Both the position numbers and the translations under genes were made by a program. A stretch of DNA of 40,336 nt from Deltaproteobacteria bacterium (GTDB lineage: Bacteria; Desulfobacterota; Dissulfuribacteria; Dissulfuribacterales; QOAL01). This document shows positions 24,701 through 33,981 of this stretch, piece after piece. Numbering within the stretch: position 1 is the stretch's first letter; the number at the start of each line of letters is the position of its first letter. Under the pieces are notes generated by a model, which saw only the letters and a list, made by a program, of their open reading frames with translations, ran no database searches and was not told where the DNA came from. Location: positions 59,454-99,789 of the forward strand of contig JALVJO010000078.1 in the NCBI GenBank assembly GCA_027028245.1, in the 5' to 3' direction.

Positions 24701-25113
24701 CTTTTGCGTATTCTCTTTTCTGACAGCGGGTCATGGCCTTGTAGCATATATCGGTCTTTGCCCCGGGCTGGCCGGCTGTCATTGAAACTTTTTGAAGAAC
24801 AAGCCTGAAAGGTCCGCATTTATCTTATCGAACATAATGGAAAAGTTCATTCAAGAAAATTATCAGCTCCATGTCCGGATCAGGTGTCTCTTGGATGTTT
24901 ACTATACAATGCCAATTTTGTGAAAATGATATCAAAAAAAATTAAAAATATCATGCAGAAGTATTCTTGAGCTAATTGGGAAAAAGTGTATAGTTGGTGC
25001 CGTTGTTTTCCTGGTTCTGAAAAGTGACATTGTTATGATGCCTGCGTGGGTACTGACGAAACTTGGCAGGCAGCGTCGTATCAGGAATCTTGAAAAAGGA
25101 AACAGGGCTTAAA
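24701..25113. other. Intergenic region between asnB and cmk (~410 bp)
   Basis: This stretch separates divergent transcription units and is AT-rich around 24900-24960. It contains the promoter candidate at 24967-24994 and probably the asnB promoter near 24780-24900. No RNA gene, hairpin with T-run or open frame of interest was identified. The first in-frame candidate starts of cmk (TTG at 25063 and 25090) lie in its last 50 bases. Confidence 0.5.
24967..24994 (+). promoter_or_regulatory. Predicted sigma-70 promoter of cmk-marR
   Basis: TTGAGC (24967-24972), a 16-nt spacer and TATAGT (24989-24994) match four and five of six consensus bases respectively. AT-rich sequence (AAAAAAAATTAAAAATA) lies upstream and could act as an UP element. 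It is 119 nt before the likely cmk start at 25114. Confidence 0.45.
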
Positions 25114-25791
25114 GTGATTATCACTATTGACGGACCTGCAGGGGCAGGCAAGAGCTCAGTGAGCCGGGCCCTGGCAGAAAAGCTTGGCTTTACCTATCTG
25201 GACAGCGGGGCCATGTACAGGGCCCTGGCCCTTTATCTATTGGAAAAAGGTGTCGATATAAAGGATGAGAAGCAGGTGGAAAAATACCTGGAAGACGTGC
25301 AGATAGATCTTGACAATGACTCTGTGTTTCTTAACTCAAGAAATGTCTCGCACCTCATAAGGACTCCAGAGATCGACCAGGCGTCTTCTGCTGTATCCAG
25401 AATTTCTGCAGTAAGAAACAGGCTCACAGAGCTCCAGCGGGAGATGGAGCAGAGAGGAGACATGGTTGCCGAGGGAAGGGATATGGGTACAGTGGTCTTT
25501 CCAGAGGCAGATTTTAAGTTTTTTCTTACTGCATCTCCTGAGGAAAGGGCTCGAAGACGTGAGGCTCAGTTGGCTGGGCAGAAAAAAAATATAATAAACC
25601 ATGAAATTATATTGCAACAAATTAAAAATCGTGATAAAGCTGACAGCAGCAGGGCTGTTTCTCCCTTAAAGGCAGCAAGTGATGCCTTCATCATAGATTC
25701 TACAAATCTGACATTTGAAGAAGTGATAGAAAAAATTTTGAATATCATAAAGGAAAAGAGGAAAAAAAGTGGCAAAGATCAAACAGAGTAA
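25114..25791 (+). CDS. cmk: Cytidylate kinase
   Basis: Cmk phosphorylates CMP and dCMP for nucleotide recycling and lipid precursor synthesis. From the GTG at 25114 the product is 225 residues and starts with IITIDGPAGAGKSSVSRALAE, whose GPAGAGKS is the P-loop. DSGAMYRALAL, the AEGRDMGTVVFPEA segment and the LTASPEERARRR lid follow. Normal family proteins start right at this strand, so I prefer GTG 25114 (AGGG 6 nt upstream); TTG codons at 25063 and 25090 (AGGA upstream of the latter) are alternatives. The 3' end overlaps the marR-type gene by 23 nt. Confidence 0.93.
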   Translation: MIITIDGPAGAGKSSVSRALAEKLGFTYLDSGAMYRALALYLLEKGVDIKDEKQVEKYLEDVQIDLDNDSVFLNSRNVSHLIRTPEIDQASSAVSRISAVRNRLTELQREMEQRGDMVAEGRDMGTVVFPEADFKFFLTASPEERARRREAQLAGQKKNIINHEIILQQIKNRDKADSSRAVSPLKAASDAFIIDSTNLTFEEVIEKILNIIKEKRKKSGKDQTE

Positions 25792-26248
25792 GGACGAATT
25801 TACATTCAGTGTGGACAATTGTCTCGGGTTTATAGCCAACCGGCTTGTAAAATCCTTTTTGAAGGTCCTTGATCACAAGTTGTCAGAGTTCAACCTTACA
25901 GGTGCACAGTTTTGTGTCCTGACCAAGCTTTTCGAGGAGCAGGGGCTGACCCAGACACAGCTGGCTCACAGGCTGTATATCGAAAGTCCCACCCTGGTCA
26001 GGACCCTGGACAGGCTGGAGGAGGCAGGCCTCATAGAAAGACGCCGAGTACCGGAAGACAGGAGGGCATTTCACATTTTTCTCACTGAAAAGGGCGAGGA
26101 AATGAGGTCTCTCCTCATGCAGAAGGGACACGAAGTACATGAAATAGCCATTAAGGGTATGACGCCGGAAGACGTCATGATAATGAAAGACCTGCTGTTT
26201 ACCTTATGGCATAACCTCGAACAGGGTGCAGAAGAACTCAGCAAGTAA
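25769..26248 (+). CDS. MarR/SlyA family transcriptional regulator
   Basis: The 159-residue protein has the MarR winged helix: LTGAQFCVLTKLFEEQGLTQTQLAHRLYIESPTLVRTLDRLEEAGLIERRRVPEDRRAFHIFLTEKG, where the DRR wing is characteristic. It starts at a GTG (25769) inside the end of cmk, preceded by a purine-rich AGGAAAAGAGG stretch, so it is translated with cmk. MarR proteins commonly repress efflux or stress genes in response to small aromatic molecules. No target is evident, although an efflux operon lies about 5 kb downstream. That link is speculative. Confidence 0.9.
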   Translation: MAKIKQSKDEFTFSVDNCLGFIANRLVKSFLKVLDHKLSEFNLTGAQFCVLTKLFEEQGLTQTQLAHRLYIESPTLVRTLDRLEEAGLIERRRVPEDRRAFHIFLTEKGEEMRSLLMQKGHEVHEIAIKGMTPEDVMIMKDLLFTLWHNLEQGAEELSK

Positions 26249-26284
26249 AAAGGACCTCTTCTATGCGGGGATTTTCCTCCGTTT

Positions 26285-26319
26285 AAACCCTGACACACCA
26301 ATACTGCCCGGGTTTTTTT
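26285..26319 (+). terminator. Weak terminator after the marR-type gene
   Basis: AAACCC (26285-26290) pairs with GGGTTT (26310-26315), followed by a run of T to 26319. The 6-bp stem and 19-nt loop make it weak. It lies 37 nt past the stop of the MarR gene, upstream of the convergent kinase gene. Confidence 0.35.
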
Positions 26320-26465
26320 AACCAGTAATTCAACAGGACGATTTGGTCAGCTGTCTGCTCCAAAATACCTTTCCAATTATTTGGCTGAAACTGTAGTTTT
26401 CAGCTCGGCTGTCAATTGGCAGTCAATGGGGGAATCTGGACGGAAAGCCTTTTCTTTCTGGTGAT

Positions 26466-28610
26466 TCAGGTTTTGGGAAAGAGTCTTGTGAGGACATCCA
26501 GGATATTTTGAAGGCGGAAGGGCTTTGAGATCACTTCATCCACGCATTTGTCAGAAAGGTCTTTGCCTTCATAGCCTGCTCCCCAGCCTGTCATTAGCAC
26601 CACGGGTATCGATGCGTTTTTTTCCTTTACAGCCCTTGCTATCTCCCAGCCGCTTATGCCCGGCATGCCGAGATCTGTCAGAACAAGGTCAAAGTCCTGG
26701 TTTTTTATCATCTCCAATGCCTTTTCTGAATCACTGCAGGAAATAACCTCGTGGCCCGCTTCTTTCAACATGAGCTGAATGAGTTCCACTATCTGGATTT
26801 CGTCGTCAATGGCTAGGATTTTCAGGCCCTCTTTCCTGGAATCCTGTATCTTGTTCCTGGTAACGGCTTGGTTTTCTTTTTGTGATGACGGGCTTGGAAG
26901 AGTTATTACAAAGGTGGTCCCATAACCCGGATCTGATTCAACCTCTATTCCGCCTCCGGCATTGGTTATAAGGCCGTAGACAATGCTGAGGCCCAGGCCG
27001 GAGCTGCCCACATCCTTGGTGGTAAAGTAGGGGTCGAAAATATGTTTCTGGGTATCCTTGTCCATGCCTGCCCCGTTGTCGCTGATCTCGATAACCGCCA
27101 TGGAATCCCTGAGATATGTGCTCAAGCGGATCGTCCCGCCTTTTTGCATGGCGTCTACTGCATTCAGGATCAGGTTTGTAAGGATTTCTCTTAATTCATA
27201 GCCGGGGATTTGAGCATGTACTGATTCATCCAGATCGGTTTCTATTTGAATAAGGCAGCCCTTTTTCTGACAACTGTCTTTCCACATGGGCTTGGTCAGC
27301 TCGATGGCCTCGGAAATAATCTGGGCCACCCTGGTAGTCTGGACGCCTTCTGTCTTGGGCGGGCTGGTATGCCCCACAAAACTTTGAAGCCTCTTAATGG
27401 TCTTTGCACCGTCTTGTACGCAAAGCTCTATATTGTTCAGTCTTTTTGCATGGGAAGTGTCCGCAAGGTCCAGCTGCAGCAGCTCGACGTTGCCTAGAAT
27501 TGCCATGAGCAGATTGTTGAAATCATGGGCAATACCTGCGGCCATGGAACCCAGCGCCCGAAGCTTTTCTTCCCTGATCTTCCTTTCAGAATCCCTGTGC
27601 TGGTCGGAAATATCATGAATTACAATAATGCCGCCCTGCTTGGTGCCGTTTTTATCTATTATGGGATGAAAGAAGATGTCAGCCAGGAATGTCGACCCAT
27701 CCGGCCTGAGGAGCCTTACCCCTGAAAATTTCGCCAGGTGTTCCGCTTTTATTGCCTTTGACAGAGAGAGGAATGCAGTGGCATCGAAAAAAAATCTGCC
27801 AAGTCCCTCCTTTTCAATTATATCTTCCCCGCATTCCAGGAGCTTTTTCAGGCTCCTGTTGATTTTAGTTATTTCACCAGCCGCATTTGTGAGGCAAATG
27901 CCCTGGGGGGCGCTGTCTATGGCCGCTTCCAGGTATTCTATACTTTGCCTGCTGTCATCTCCCCTCTGGGCAATGGCCCTGGTGTTGGCATCGACAATGT
28001 TTTGTATGTGGTAATGGCTGTTATTCAAAAGCTCGTGGAACTGTTTCTCCTGGAGAATATGTCCCATGACCTGGGTAATAATTATAAGGTTGCGTCTTAG
28101 ATGGTTGGGGAACTCCCGTTTTCTAGAGGAGCTGAGGTTCAGAACACCCTTGGATGAGATGGGCAGACAGGCAAGGGAAGCAGGGACAAATTTGGCATTT
28201 TCAACCTGGGGAATCCTGTCGGCCGAGCTGTCTTCAATAAAAAGCGGCTGCTGGGAGTCAAAGACGCTCCACGCAATGCTCTTGCCCCGGCGGAAATAGA
28301 GATCCTTGTTATATTTGCTGTCATCGCGGGTTTCACTGAATACCTGATGAAGCCCCTTTGCTGCTGCAAGTTTCAGGACCTCCCGCCTGGGATCATACAG
28401 AAGGAGAGATATGTTTTCAAAAGATGTCTCTTCAGCCAGGATGTCAATGAGAATGGAGCAGAGTTCCTTGATGGAATAGTCTCCGGGATTAAGTTCAATA
28501 AGGCGCAGCACAATTCCCAGGGCCTCCATGTGGCCCATGCGGTCCTGTTCCATTTCGAGAATGGTTTTTTGAACATCTGCCAGATCTATATGTCCCGAAT
28601 CGATTTCCAT
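26466..28610 (-). CDS. Hybrid sensor histidine kinase (GAF-PAS-HisKA-HATPase-REC)
   Basis: This 714-residue soluble kinase has no membrane segment. In order it has a GAF-like sensor (about 45-185), a linker, a PAS domain (about 225-338), HisKA with MAAGIAHDFNNLL (His362), HATPase with NLILNAVDAM (N box), DNGAGMD (G1) and TTKDVGSSGLGLSI (F/G2), and a C-terminal receiver (about 590-705) with DDE near its start and LVLTDLGMPG carrying the phospho-Asp. It can pass phosphate from His362 to its own receiver and perhaps onward through an Hpt protein elsewhere. It lies 32 nt after the HDOD gene, in the same operon. Cytoplasmic ligand is unknown. Confidence 0.92.
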   Translation of the reverse strand: MEIDSGHIDLADVQKTILEMEQDRMGHMEALGIVLRLIELNPGDYSIKELCSILIDILAEETSFENISLLLYDPRREVLKLAAAKGLHQVFSETRDDSKYNKDLYFRRGKSIAWSVFDSQQPLFIEDSSADRIPQVENAKFVPASLACLPISSKGVLNLSSSRKREFPNHLRRNLIIITQVMGHILQEKQFHELLNNSHYHIQNIVDANTRAIAQRGDDSRQSIEYLEAAIDSAPQGICLTNAAGEITKINRSLKKLLECGEDIIEKEGLGRFFFDATAFLSLSKAIKAEHLAKFSGVRLLRPDGSTFLADIFFHPIIDKNGTKQGGIIVIHDISDQHRDSERKIREEKLRALGSMAAGIAHDFNNLLMAILGNVELLQLDLADTSHAKRLNNIELCVQDGAKTIKRLQSFVGHTSPPKTEGVQTTRVAQIISEAIELTKPMWKDSCQKKGCLIQIETDLDESVHAQIPGYELREILTNLILNAVDAMQKGGTIRLSTYLRDSMAVIEISDNGAGMDKDTQKHIFDPYFTTKDVGSSGLGLSIVYGLITNAGGGIEVESDPGYGTTFVITLPSPSSQKENQAVTRNKIQDSRKEGLKILAIDDEIQIVELIQLMLKEAGHEVISCSDSEKALEMIKNQDFDLVLTDLGMPGISGWEIARAVKEKNASIPVVLMTGWGAGYEGKDLSDKCVDEVISKPFRLQNILDVLTRLFPKT

Positions 28611-28642
28611 GGTTGATGTTTTTCTGTGTTCACCCGAAATTT

Positions 28643-29533
28643 TTATAGTCCGCCTGTCAGGACCGAAGCGAGCTGACTGACTTCCTGCTGTATCTTTTCA
28701 GCCGATCCTAAAAGGGAATCAATATCTTCGGTATCAATACCTGCCAGGGCTGCAATCTTCGGACTGGGCAGCTGCAGGTCATCCGTTTTTTGCCCAGACT
28801 CAAGAACCCTTGCAATATATGCCGCTATCAGAACCACAGCGCATTCCCGTGAATATCTGACCGAGGAAAGGGGATCATGATGATATCTCATCACTGCCTT
28901 CAATTTTCCAGGGAATCCCCATTTGATGGCCAGCCATTTGCCGAGTTCAGTATGCGCCATTCCCGAGGCCTCTTCTGCTGCACTGATTGGAATATTCTTT
29001 TTTCTGCTTATCAATACGGCGCTATTGAATCTGTCCGGCATGGCTGCAGCACCGGCAAGGCGTCCCAGGTCGTGGAGAAGACCCATCAGGTAGCTTTCAT
29101 CCTGCTGCAGCCATTGGTTTTTCCTGGCAATCTCCCTGCAGCAGAAGGAGGTCATGAGATTGTGGGTCCAAAAGGTGTAAAGCTCAAAACCCTTGGGCAT
29201 GAGCTGAGGATTGAACTGGCTCACGAGACATATTGCCAGGCACAGGTTCCTGACTTCTCTTATGCCTATGAGCATCACGGCCTTATCCAAGTTGTTGACT
29301 TCGTTTCTGAAGCCGTAATAGGCACTGTTGGCGATCCTTAGAAGCTGGGAGGTAACTGCGGCATCTGATTCTATTATGGAGGCTATATCTTCAAAAGTGG
29401 TATGCCTTTCTGTTATGGAGGCCAAAAGACGTGCCACAATGGGGCTGGGCGCAGGAAGGTATTCAAGTTCTGCAATCCTGTATTCTGCCTCATGGTCGGC
29501 TTGGATATTTGCTTGCGTATTTGTCATATGCAT
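28643..29533 (-). CDS. HDOD domain signalling protein
   Basis: The 296-residue protein is an HDOD protein, a relative of HD phosphohydrolases that usually lacks catalytic residues. Motifs are LPAPSPIVARLLA near residue 27, the IIESDAAVTSQLLRIANSAYYG helix pair, KAVMLIGIREVRNLCLAI, and SYLMGLLHDLGRLAG, which keeps the HD pair of the parent family. A short C-terminal helical tail follows. HDOD proteins act as scaffolds in two-component and cyclic-di-GMP networks. It is the first gene of a two-gene unit with the hybrid kinase and has AGGG before its ATG. Confidence 0.9.
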   Translation of the reverse strand: MHMTNTQANIQADHEAEYRIAELEYLPAPSPIVARLLASITERHTTFEDIASIIESDAAVTSQLLRIANSAYYGFRNEVNNLDKAVMLIGIREVRNLCLAICLVSQFNPQLMPKGFELYTFWTHNLMTSFCCREIARKNQWLQQDESYLMGLLHDLGRLAGAAAMPDRFNSAVLISRKKNIPISAAEEASGMAHTELGKWLAIKWGFPGKLKAVMRYHHDPLSSVRYSRECAVVLIAAYIARVLESGQKTDDLQLPSPKIAALAGIDTEDIDSLLGSAEKIQQEVSQLASVLTGGL

Positions 29534-29664
29534 TTTATCCCTTGTTTCTTTATCGGCGAATAAAAGACCAAGTCTTTAATCCGCAATATTTTGCACCAAA
29601 ACCGAAAAAACAGTTTTTTTGATGTTATTTCAGTTTACTGTGCAGGCTTAAGTAAGTTGTGATG

Positions 29665-29689
29665 TTAAAAGATAAAATATATCTTTTAA
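29665..29689. other. Perfect AT-rich hairpin upstream of the HDOD gene
   Basis: TTAAAAGATA (29665-29674) and TATCTTTTAA (29680-29689) form a 10-bp stem with a 5-nt loop, 132 nt before the HDOD start and 53 nt after the GT39 stop. No T-run follows on the minus strand. It may be an operator or a weak intergenic structure. Confidence 0.3.
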
Positions 29690-29741
29690 AAATAAATAGA
29701 AAATCAGGAAAAATTTTTTGTGAAATGCCCTTGCCTTTAAA

Positions 29742-31454
29742 TCATGTCTTGTTGGAAAGCAGTATCAGGGGCCTTAAAAGGGGTGCATCCTTTTTGTAGG
29801 CAAATGGCAGGTGGAGATGGATTTTATCCAGTTTTTTGAGGTCCTTTTCCCTGACTATTATAAAGATCCTTTTTCCGCTTTCAGAAGCCTTTTTCAGGTC
29901 GCTTGGAAAGATCCTGTTTATTCTTCTTCCAAGATAAAAGGTGCATTCTTCATCCCAGAAACCGAAATAGAATAAGGGGCTGTCTGCAACTATCTCTCGG
30001 ATGTTTTTACAGAATTTTCTGGCATCTTTCTGCTTGTAGATTTCCGGTATGATGAAAAGTCCAGCTGTCAGAAATAAAATGGAGAGGTGAAGGGCAAAAA
30101 AGGCCAGGTTTCTCTGCCTGTCCTGTTCCCTACGGTTTTTAAGACTGAAATACAGACCTGAAAGACCAATGAAAAAAAGGCCCACAAATACCGGCATGAG
30201 CCTGGGCATCTTCTCCAGGAAGAAGAGCAGCACCTCCGGCTTTCGGACCTGCCTGACAACTGACATCAGCACGTTGCCATTTCCGAATTCAACGAAAAGG
30301 CCGGTAAGGGAAAGGAAGCAACCGGTGGCTACGGCAATGGTCATTGTAATCAGGGCGGGAAATTGAAGGACCCAGTTATTTTTGGTCTCAAGAATATATC
30401 TTGCCGTCAGGAAGGCAGCTGCAGGATATAGAGGCAGTATGTAGTCGCTTCTCTTGGACATGGCCGCTGAAAAGAAGACTAGAACGAACACGATATAAAC
30501 CAGGAAAAGCCGGGAGCTGTCGTCCCTGGAATGCCATTTCCTGACAATATCAAAAAACCACAGGGGCATGAGAAGACTCCACGGGAAAAAACCTGAAAGA
30601 AGATATACCGGATAGGTATAAAGGGGAGAATGGTTGAATTCCTTGAATGTACCCCCTGGGATAAGGCTGGTAAAGCGGGAAAGGTTTTCTTCCAGTATGA
30701 ACCTGTGAAAGAAGCGTAGGTTTGTTTCGATGCTTGCGGCCGCAAACCATGGGACTGAAAGAAGGAGAAAAAGGATCATGCCCCTGCCGGCAAAAACATA
30801 TCGCAGGAGCGCCCATCTTTTTTCTATCACGAGGAATATCATCACAGGCGTAAATATGAGTATGGCCCCCACAGGCCCTTTAAGCATCACGGCTGCTGCA
30901 GCAGATATGAAAAAGGTCCAAGGCGTTCCTGCACTCGTTTCCCCTTCATGTTTTTCAAGAAAGCGTTGGAAGGCCCACATGGCAAGAAAGCAGGCTGCCG
31001 TAAAGCTCATGTCAATTCTTGCTATCTGGGACATCCAGAAGACTTTGGGGCTTGTCAGGAACACAAGGCTGGATATTGCAAAGAGCATCCTTGAATGCAT
31101 GGACAGAGACATGCGGTGAAATAGAAACAGGATGAGACAGACGGACAGGATGGAGGGAATCCTGGCAGCCAGTTCCCAGTCAGGGGCTGCCTGTGAAAAA
31201 AGGGCAATTGCCCAGTAAAAAAGCGGCGGCTTGTCAAGGTCCTCCTGGCCGTTTAAATGGTTGATAAGAAGTGAGCCGCCTTGTAGAAACTCTCTTGCGA
31301 TTTGGGCAGATTCAGCTTCAAGGGTTTCAGTCAGCCCCCTGGTGCATGCAAGGTAAAGGCTGCTGCACAGTATGAGTAAAAGTGCCGAGAGAATAAGAAA
31401 GTAATATTTTCTAGAGGTTCCCGGCATGTAGTTAAGAAATGACCCCTGAGACAA
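29742..31454 (-). CDS. GT39 family glycosyltransferase (ArnT/PMT-like)
   Basis: The 570-residue membrane enzyme has about 11-13 hydrophobic segments and the diagnostic LDKPPLFYWAIALFSQ motif (about residue 68-83), with DMSFTAACFLAMW after it. Family members move a sugar from a polyprenyl-phosphate donor to lipid A or protein in the periplasm. ArnT itself adds aminoarabinose to lipid A, but arn synthesis genes are absent here, so the donor is open. The start is a TTG at 31454 (GAGAGGG 4 nt upstream); an ATG at 31427 is possible. It is 36 nt after the second ABC permease, hence the last gene of the efflux operon. Confidence 0.88.
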   Translation of the reverse strand: MSQGSFLNYMPGTSRKYYFLILSALLLILCSSLYLACTRGLTETLEAESAQIAREFLQGGSLLINHLNGQEDLDKPPLFYWAIALFSQAAPDWELAARIPSILSVCLILFLFHRMSLSMHSRMLFAISSLVFLTSPKVFWMSQIARIDMSFTAACFLAMWAFQRFLEKHEGETSAGTPWTFFISAAAAVMLKGPVGAILIFTPVMIFLVIEKRWALLRYVFAGRGMILFLLLSVPWFAAASIETNLRFFHRFILEENLSRFTSLIPGGTFKEFNHSPLYTYPVYLLSGFFPWSLLMPLWFFDIVRKWHSRDDSSRLFLVYIVFVLVFFSAAMSKRSDYILPLYPAAAFLTARYILETKNNWVLQFPALITMTIAVATGCFLSLTGLFVEFGNGNVLMSVVRQVRKPEVLLFFLEKMPRLMPVFVGLFFIGLSGLYFSLKNRREQDRQRNLAFFALHLSILFLTAGLFIIPEIYKQKDARKFCKNIREIVADSPLFYFGFWDEECTFYLGRRINRIFPSDLKKASESGKRIFIIVREKDLKKLDKIHLHLPFAYKKDAPLLRPLILLSNKT

Positions 31455-31490
31455 GAAACCCTCTCATGTATTTTATGCCAGATTCCATCT

Positions 31491-32693
31491 TCAGCCCTCC
31501 TCAAACAAGCGGAGTATTGCCTTGGGCTCAAAATCCAGGGCCTTCATGGCAGGATAGAGGCCCGAAACGATTCCTATGCACATTGAAAGCACTATGGACA
31601 CCACAGCTGTCTTCCAAGGGACAAAAAGGGGCCAGCCGGCAAGAAGCTCTATTATAACTGCAAGCAGCAATGAAATGACAATACCTGCTGTTGATCCTGC
31701 AATGCTCAAGACCATGGATTCTGTGAGAAACTGGAGAAATATGTCCCTTTTCCTTGCTCCTGCCACCCTTTTTATGGCAATTTCAAGAATCCTTTCATAA
31801 ATGGAAAGGGCCATAATGGCCAGGATTCCCAGGGTGCCGACGCTGAAGGCAATTGATGCCACCACTCGGCTGAGCACGGAAAACAGATGGAGCGTCTTTG
31901 ATGTTGTGCTCTGGAGTTCCTGGTAGGTGCTGACTGTGAAATCCTTTTTACCGTGCCGTTTAAGGAGGATCAAGGCTATCTGCCTTATGGCATCTTTTAT
32001 GGAACCCCTGTCTCTGGCCAGGATTATGGCGCCGTCCAGATAATCCACGTTTTCAAGCACCCTCATGTGGGTCGCAAGGGGAACGAGTATGGCTTCGTCA
32101 AAGTCTTCATTGCTGAAGCTTCCCCTTTCTGCCAGGACGCCTACCACCCTGAAGGGCATGCCCTTGAGATATATGGTCTTGCCTATGGGGTTTGTCCTGA
32201 AGAATTCATCTGCGATCTTTGATCCTATTACAGCTACCTTGGCAAAGGTCTCAAGATCGGTTTCAAGCAGGGGGCGCCCGTATTGAAAATGGTAGTCCAG
32301 AAGCCTGGTGTAGCAGGGCTCTACACCTTTTACTGAAAGACTTGAAGAATTAACCACTGTATGGACCGGAACGCCTTTCTGCTTGATGGAGCTTGCCGCT
32401 TGAACCAGTGTTATCCTTCTTACTGCATCTATATCCGAAGGCTTGAGGGTGGTGTACTTGGAAAGGCGAATTCTGCGGTGCCCCACCGCGCGTATTTCTC
32501 CAGGCAGAAGCATTATGAGACTTCCTCCCATTTTTCCCAGTTCTGCCTCTATCCTTGCAGACATTGCCCCGCTTATGCTGTCCATGAGCACCAGGGACAG
32601 TACACCTATGGCAATGCCCAGCATGGCTATGATTATGCGTTTTTTTTCGTGCCTGAAATAGGCAACGAGCTCCTGAAGTACCAGAAGTTTCAT
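31491..32693 (-). CDS. MacB/FtsX-type ABC transporter permease (second)
   Basis: The 400-residue protein has an N-terminal membrane segment (IIIAMLGIAIGVLSLVLMDSI), a large periplasmic MacB_PCD-like domain with VAVIGSKIADEFF and FRVVGVLAERGSF, and three C-terminal membrane segments (IAFSVGTLGILAIMALSIYERI, the TESMVLSIAGSTAG region, and VSIVLSMCIGIVSGLYPA). This is the FtsX/MacB permease plan without a fused ATPase. It follows the first permease by 76 nt. Two different permeases with one ATPase suggest a heterodimeric inner-membrane pump, in the style of LolCDE, joined to the adaptor and outer-membrane channel upstream. Confidence 0.92.
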   Translation of the reverse strand: MKLLVLQELVAYFRHEKKRIIIAMLGIAIGVLSLVLMDSISGAMSARIEAELGKMGGSLIMLLPGEIRAVGHRRIRLSKYTTLKPSDIDAVRRITLVQAASSIKQKGVPVHTVVNSSSLSVKGVEPCYTRLLDYHFQYGRPLLETDLETFAKVAVIGSKIADEFFRTNPIGKTIYLKGMPFRVVGVLAERGSFSNEDFDEAILVPLATHMRVLENVDYLDGAIILARDRGSIKDAIRQIALILLKRHGKKDFTVSTYQELQSTTSKTLHLFSVLSRVVASIAFSVGTLGILAIMALSIYERILEIAIKRVAGARKRDIFLQFLTESMVLSIAGSTAGIVISLLLAVIIELLAGWPLFVPWKTAVVSIVLSMCIGIVSGLYPAMKALDFEPKAILRLFEEG

Positions 32694-32769
32694 CCAGGTT
32701 CCCCTGAAACGCGGGTCTTGAGCGGGCCTGGTCCATACTTGGCTGGCATGTTCACATCCATGTAAGATC

Positions 32770-33981
32770 TCAAAGCCTCGATTTCAGTGCATGCACTGTG
32801 TTCAAATGCGCTGCTGCCCTGGAGGGCATGAGTACGGATATCAGACCCGTTGCAGCAGAAAAACATACTGCAAGGACGAGGGATTTTACGGGATAAACAG
32901 TGGGAATCTTCAAGAGAGGAGTGACCCAGCGGACAGCAAAAAAACCTGCCAGGCTCCCGATGACTGCACCTGCCACAGAAATCGCCAGTGCCTCTGCCAT
33001 GAACTGGTAGATAATGGCCTGCCTGGTAGCACCAAGGGCGCGCCTTATGCCGATTTCCCACGCCCTGACCTTCACGTTTATATAAAAGATGTTCGACATG
33101 ACAAAGCCGCTGATAAAAAGTGCAATCAGGCTTGCAAGCCCCAGGTAAAGGGAAAGGGTCCAGTTGAAGATATTCAGGAATTTTCGTACTGTCTCCGGTG
33201 TTACCACCACGAAATCATCTTTTTTGTGTCTTTTAAGCATCACCTTTCTTACCATGGACACCACATGGTCGTAGTCTGCATCGGGTTCCAGCTTGAGCTT
33301 TACGGCAAAAAGTCTCTTGTATTCCGGTTCAATGAATTTCCTGTAGGTCTTTATGGGGATGATCACCCTGTCATCCAGGCTCTTGCCGCTGGGCAGCTTT
33401 CCCTTGGGGGCAAAAACACCCACAATGGTCATGGTGGTACGTGCTATCTGCACCCTTTGTCCAACAGGATTTCTTTTCCCGAAAAGGAACCGGGAAAGCT
33501 CTGTCCCCATGATGCATATCTTGGGAAAGGATGAATATTCCGCTGATCTGAAGAAACGTCCCTCTTTCAGTTCGTAGTCAAAAACTTCCAGGAAATCCCT
33601 TGTGGCCGACACTGCATATGCATTTCTGGCCTGTCCTCCTGCTGAAATACGCCTCTGCTTCAGGAGAAGAAATGCCGCGGATTTGACACCGTAAACCCTC
33701 TTCAGGTTGTAGAAATCCCGTATGTCAATTCGGTAAGTCAGCCTCCTGACCCTGGTTTTGTCTCCGAACCCGGAGCGGACAAATATGCTGTTGGGGCCGA
33801 GAAGCTTTATGATGTTGTGGGCATTCTGATTGCTTCCTTCTATTGCAGCCACTATAAAGACCAGGGAAGCAATGCCGAGGCTTATGCCGCAGAGGGCAAA
33901 CAGGCTCCTGGCAGGGTTTTGTCTCAGGGCCTTGATGACAGAGGTGAGGAACAGGTTTTTACCCAGGAGTGATGCAGCCAT
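32770..33981 (-). CDS. MacB/FtsX-type ABC transporter permease (first)
   Basis: The 403-residue permease has the same layout as the next gene: N-terminal segment SLFALCGISLGIASLVFIVAAIEGS, a periplasmic domain with AVSATRDFLEVFDYEL and CIMGTELSRFLFGKRNPVGQRV, then three C-terminal segments starting near LYLGLASLIALFISGFVMSN, with the conserved WEIGIRRALGATRQAI coupling region that contacts the ATPase. It overlaps the ATPase gene by 23 nt, so the two are translationally linked. Substrate is not evident; MacB-like pumps move antibiotics, toxins or lipid-linked compounds. Confidence 0.92.
   Translation of the reverse strand: MAASLLGKNLFLTSVIKALRQNPARSLFALCGISLGIASLVFIVAAIEGSNQNAHNIIKLLGPNSIFVRSGFGDKTRVRRLTYRIDIRDFYNLKRVYGVKSAAFLLLKQRRISAGGQARNAYAVSATRDFLEVFDYELKEGRFFRSAEYSSFPKICIMGTELSRFLFGKRNPVGQRVQIARTTMTIVGVFAPKGKLPSGKSLDDRVIIPIKTYRKFIEPEYKRLFAVKLKLEPDADYDHVVSMVRKVMLKRHKKDDFVVVTPETVRKFLNIFNWTLSLYLGLASLIALFISGFVMSNIFYINVKVRAWEIGIRRALGATRQAIIYQFMAEALAISVAGAVIGSLAGFFAVRWVTPLLKIPTVYPVKSLVLAVCFSAATGLISVLMPSRAAAHLNTVHALKSRL

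Noticed and set aside
26382-26405. GCTGAAA/TTTCAGC hairpin between the marR-type and kinase genes
   Set aside because: Short stem and no T-run on either side; may be chance.
32791-33534. A 247-codon plus-strand frame opposite the first permease
   Set aside because: Antisense to the permease, many scattered Cys/His residues, no family pattern.
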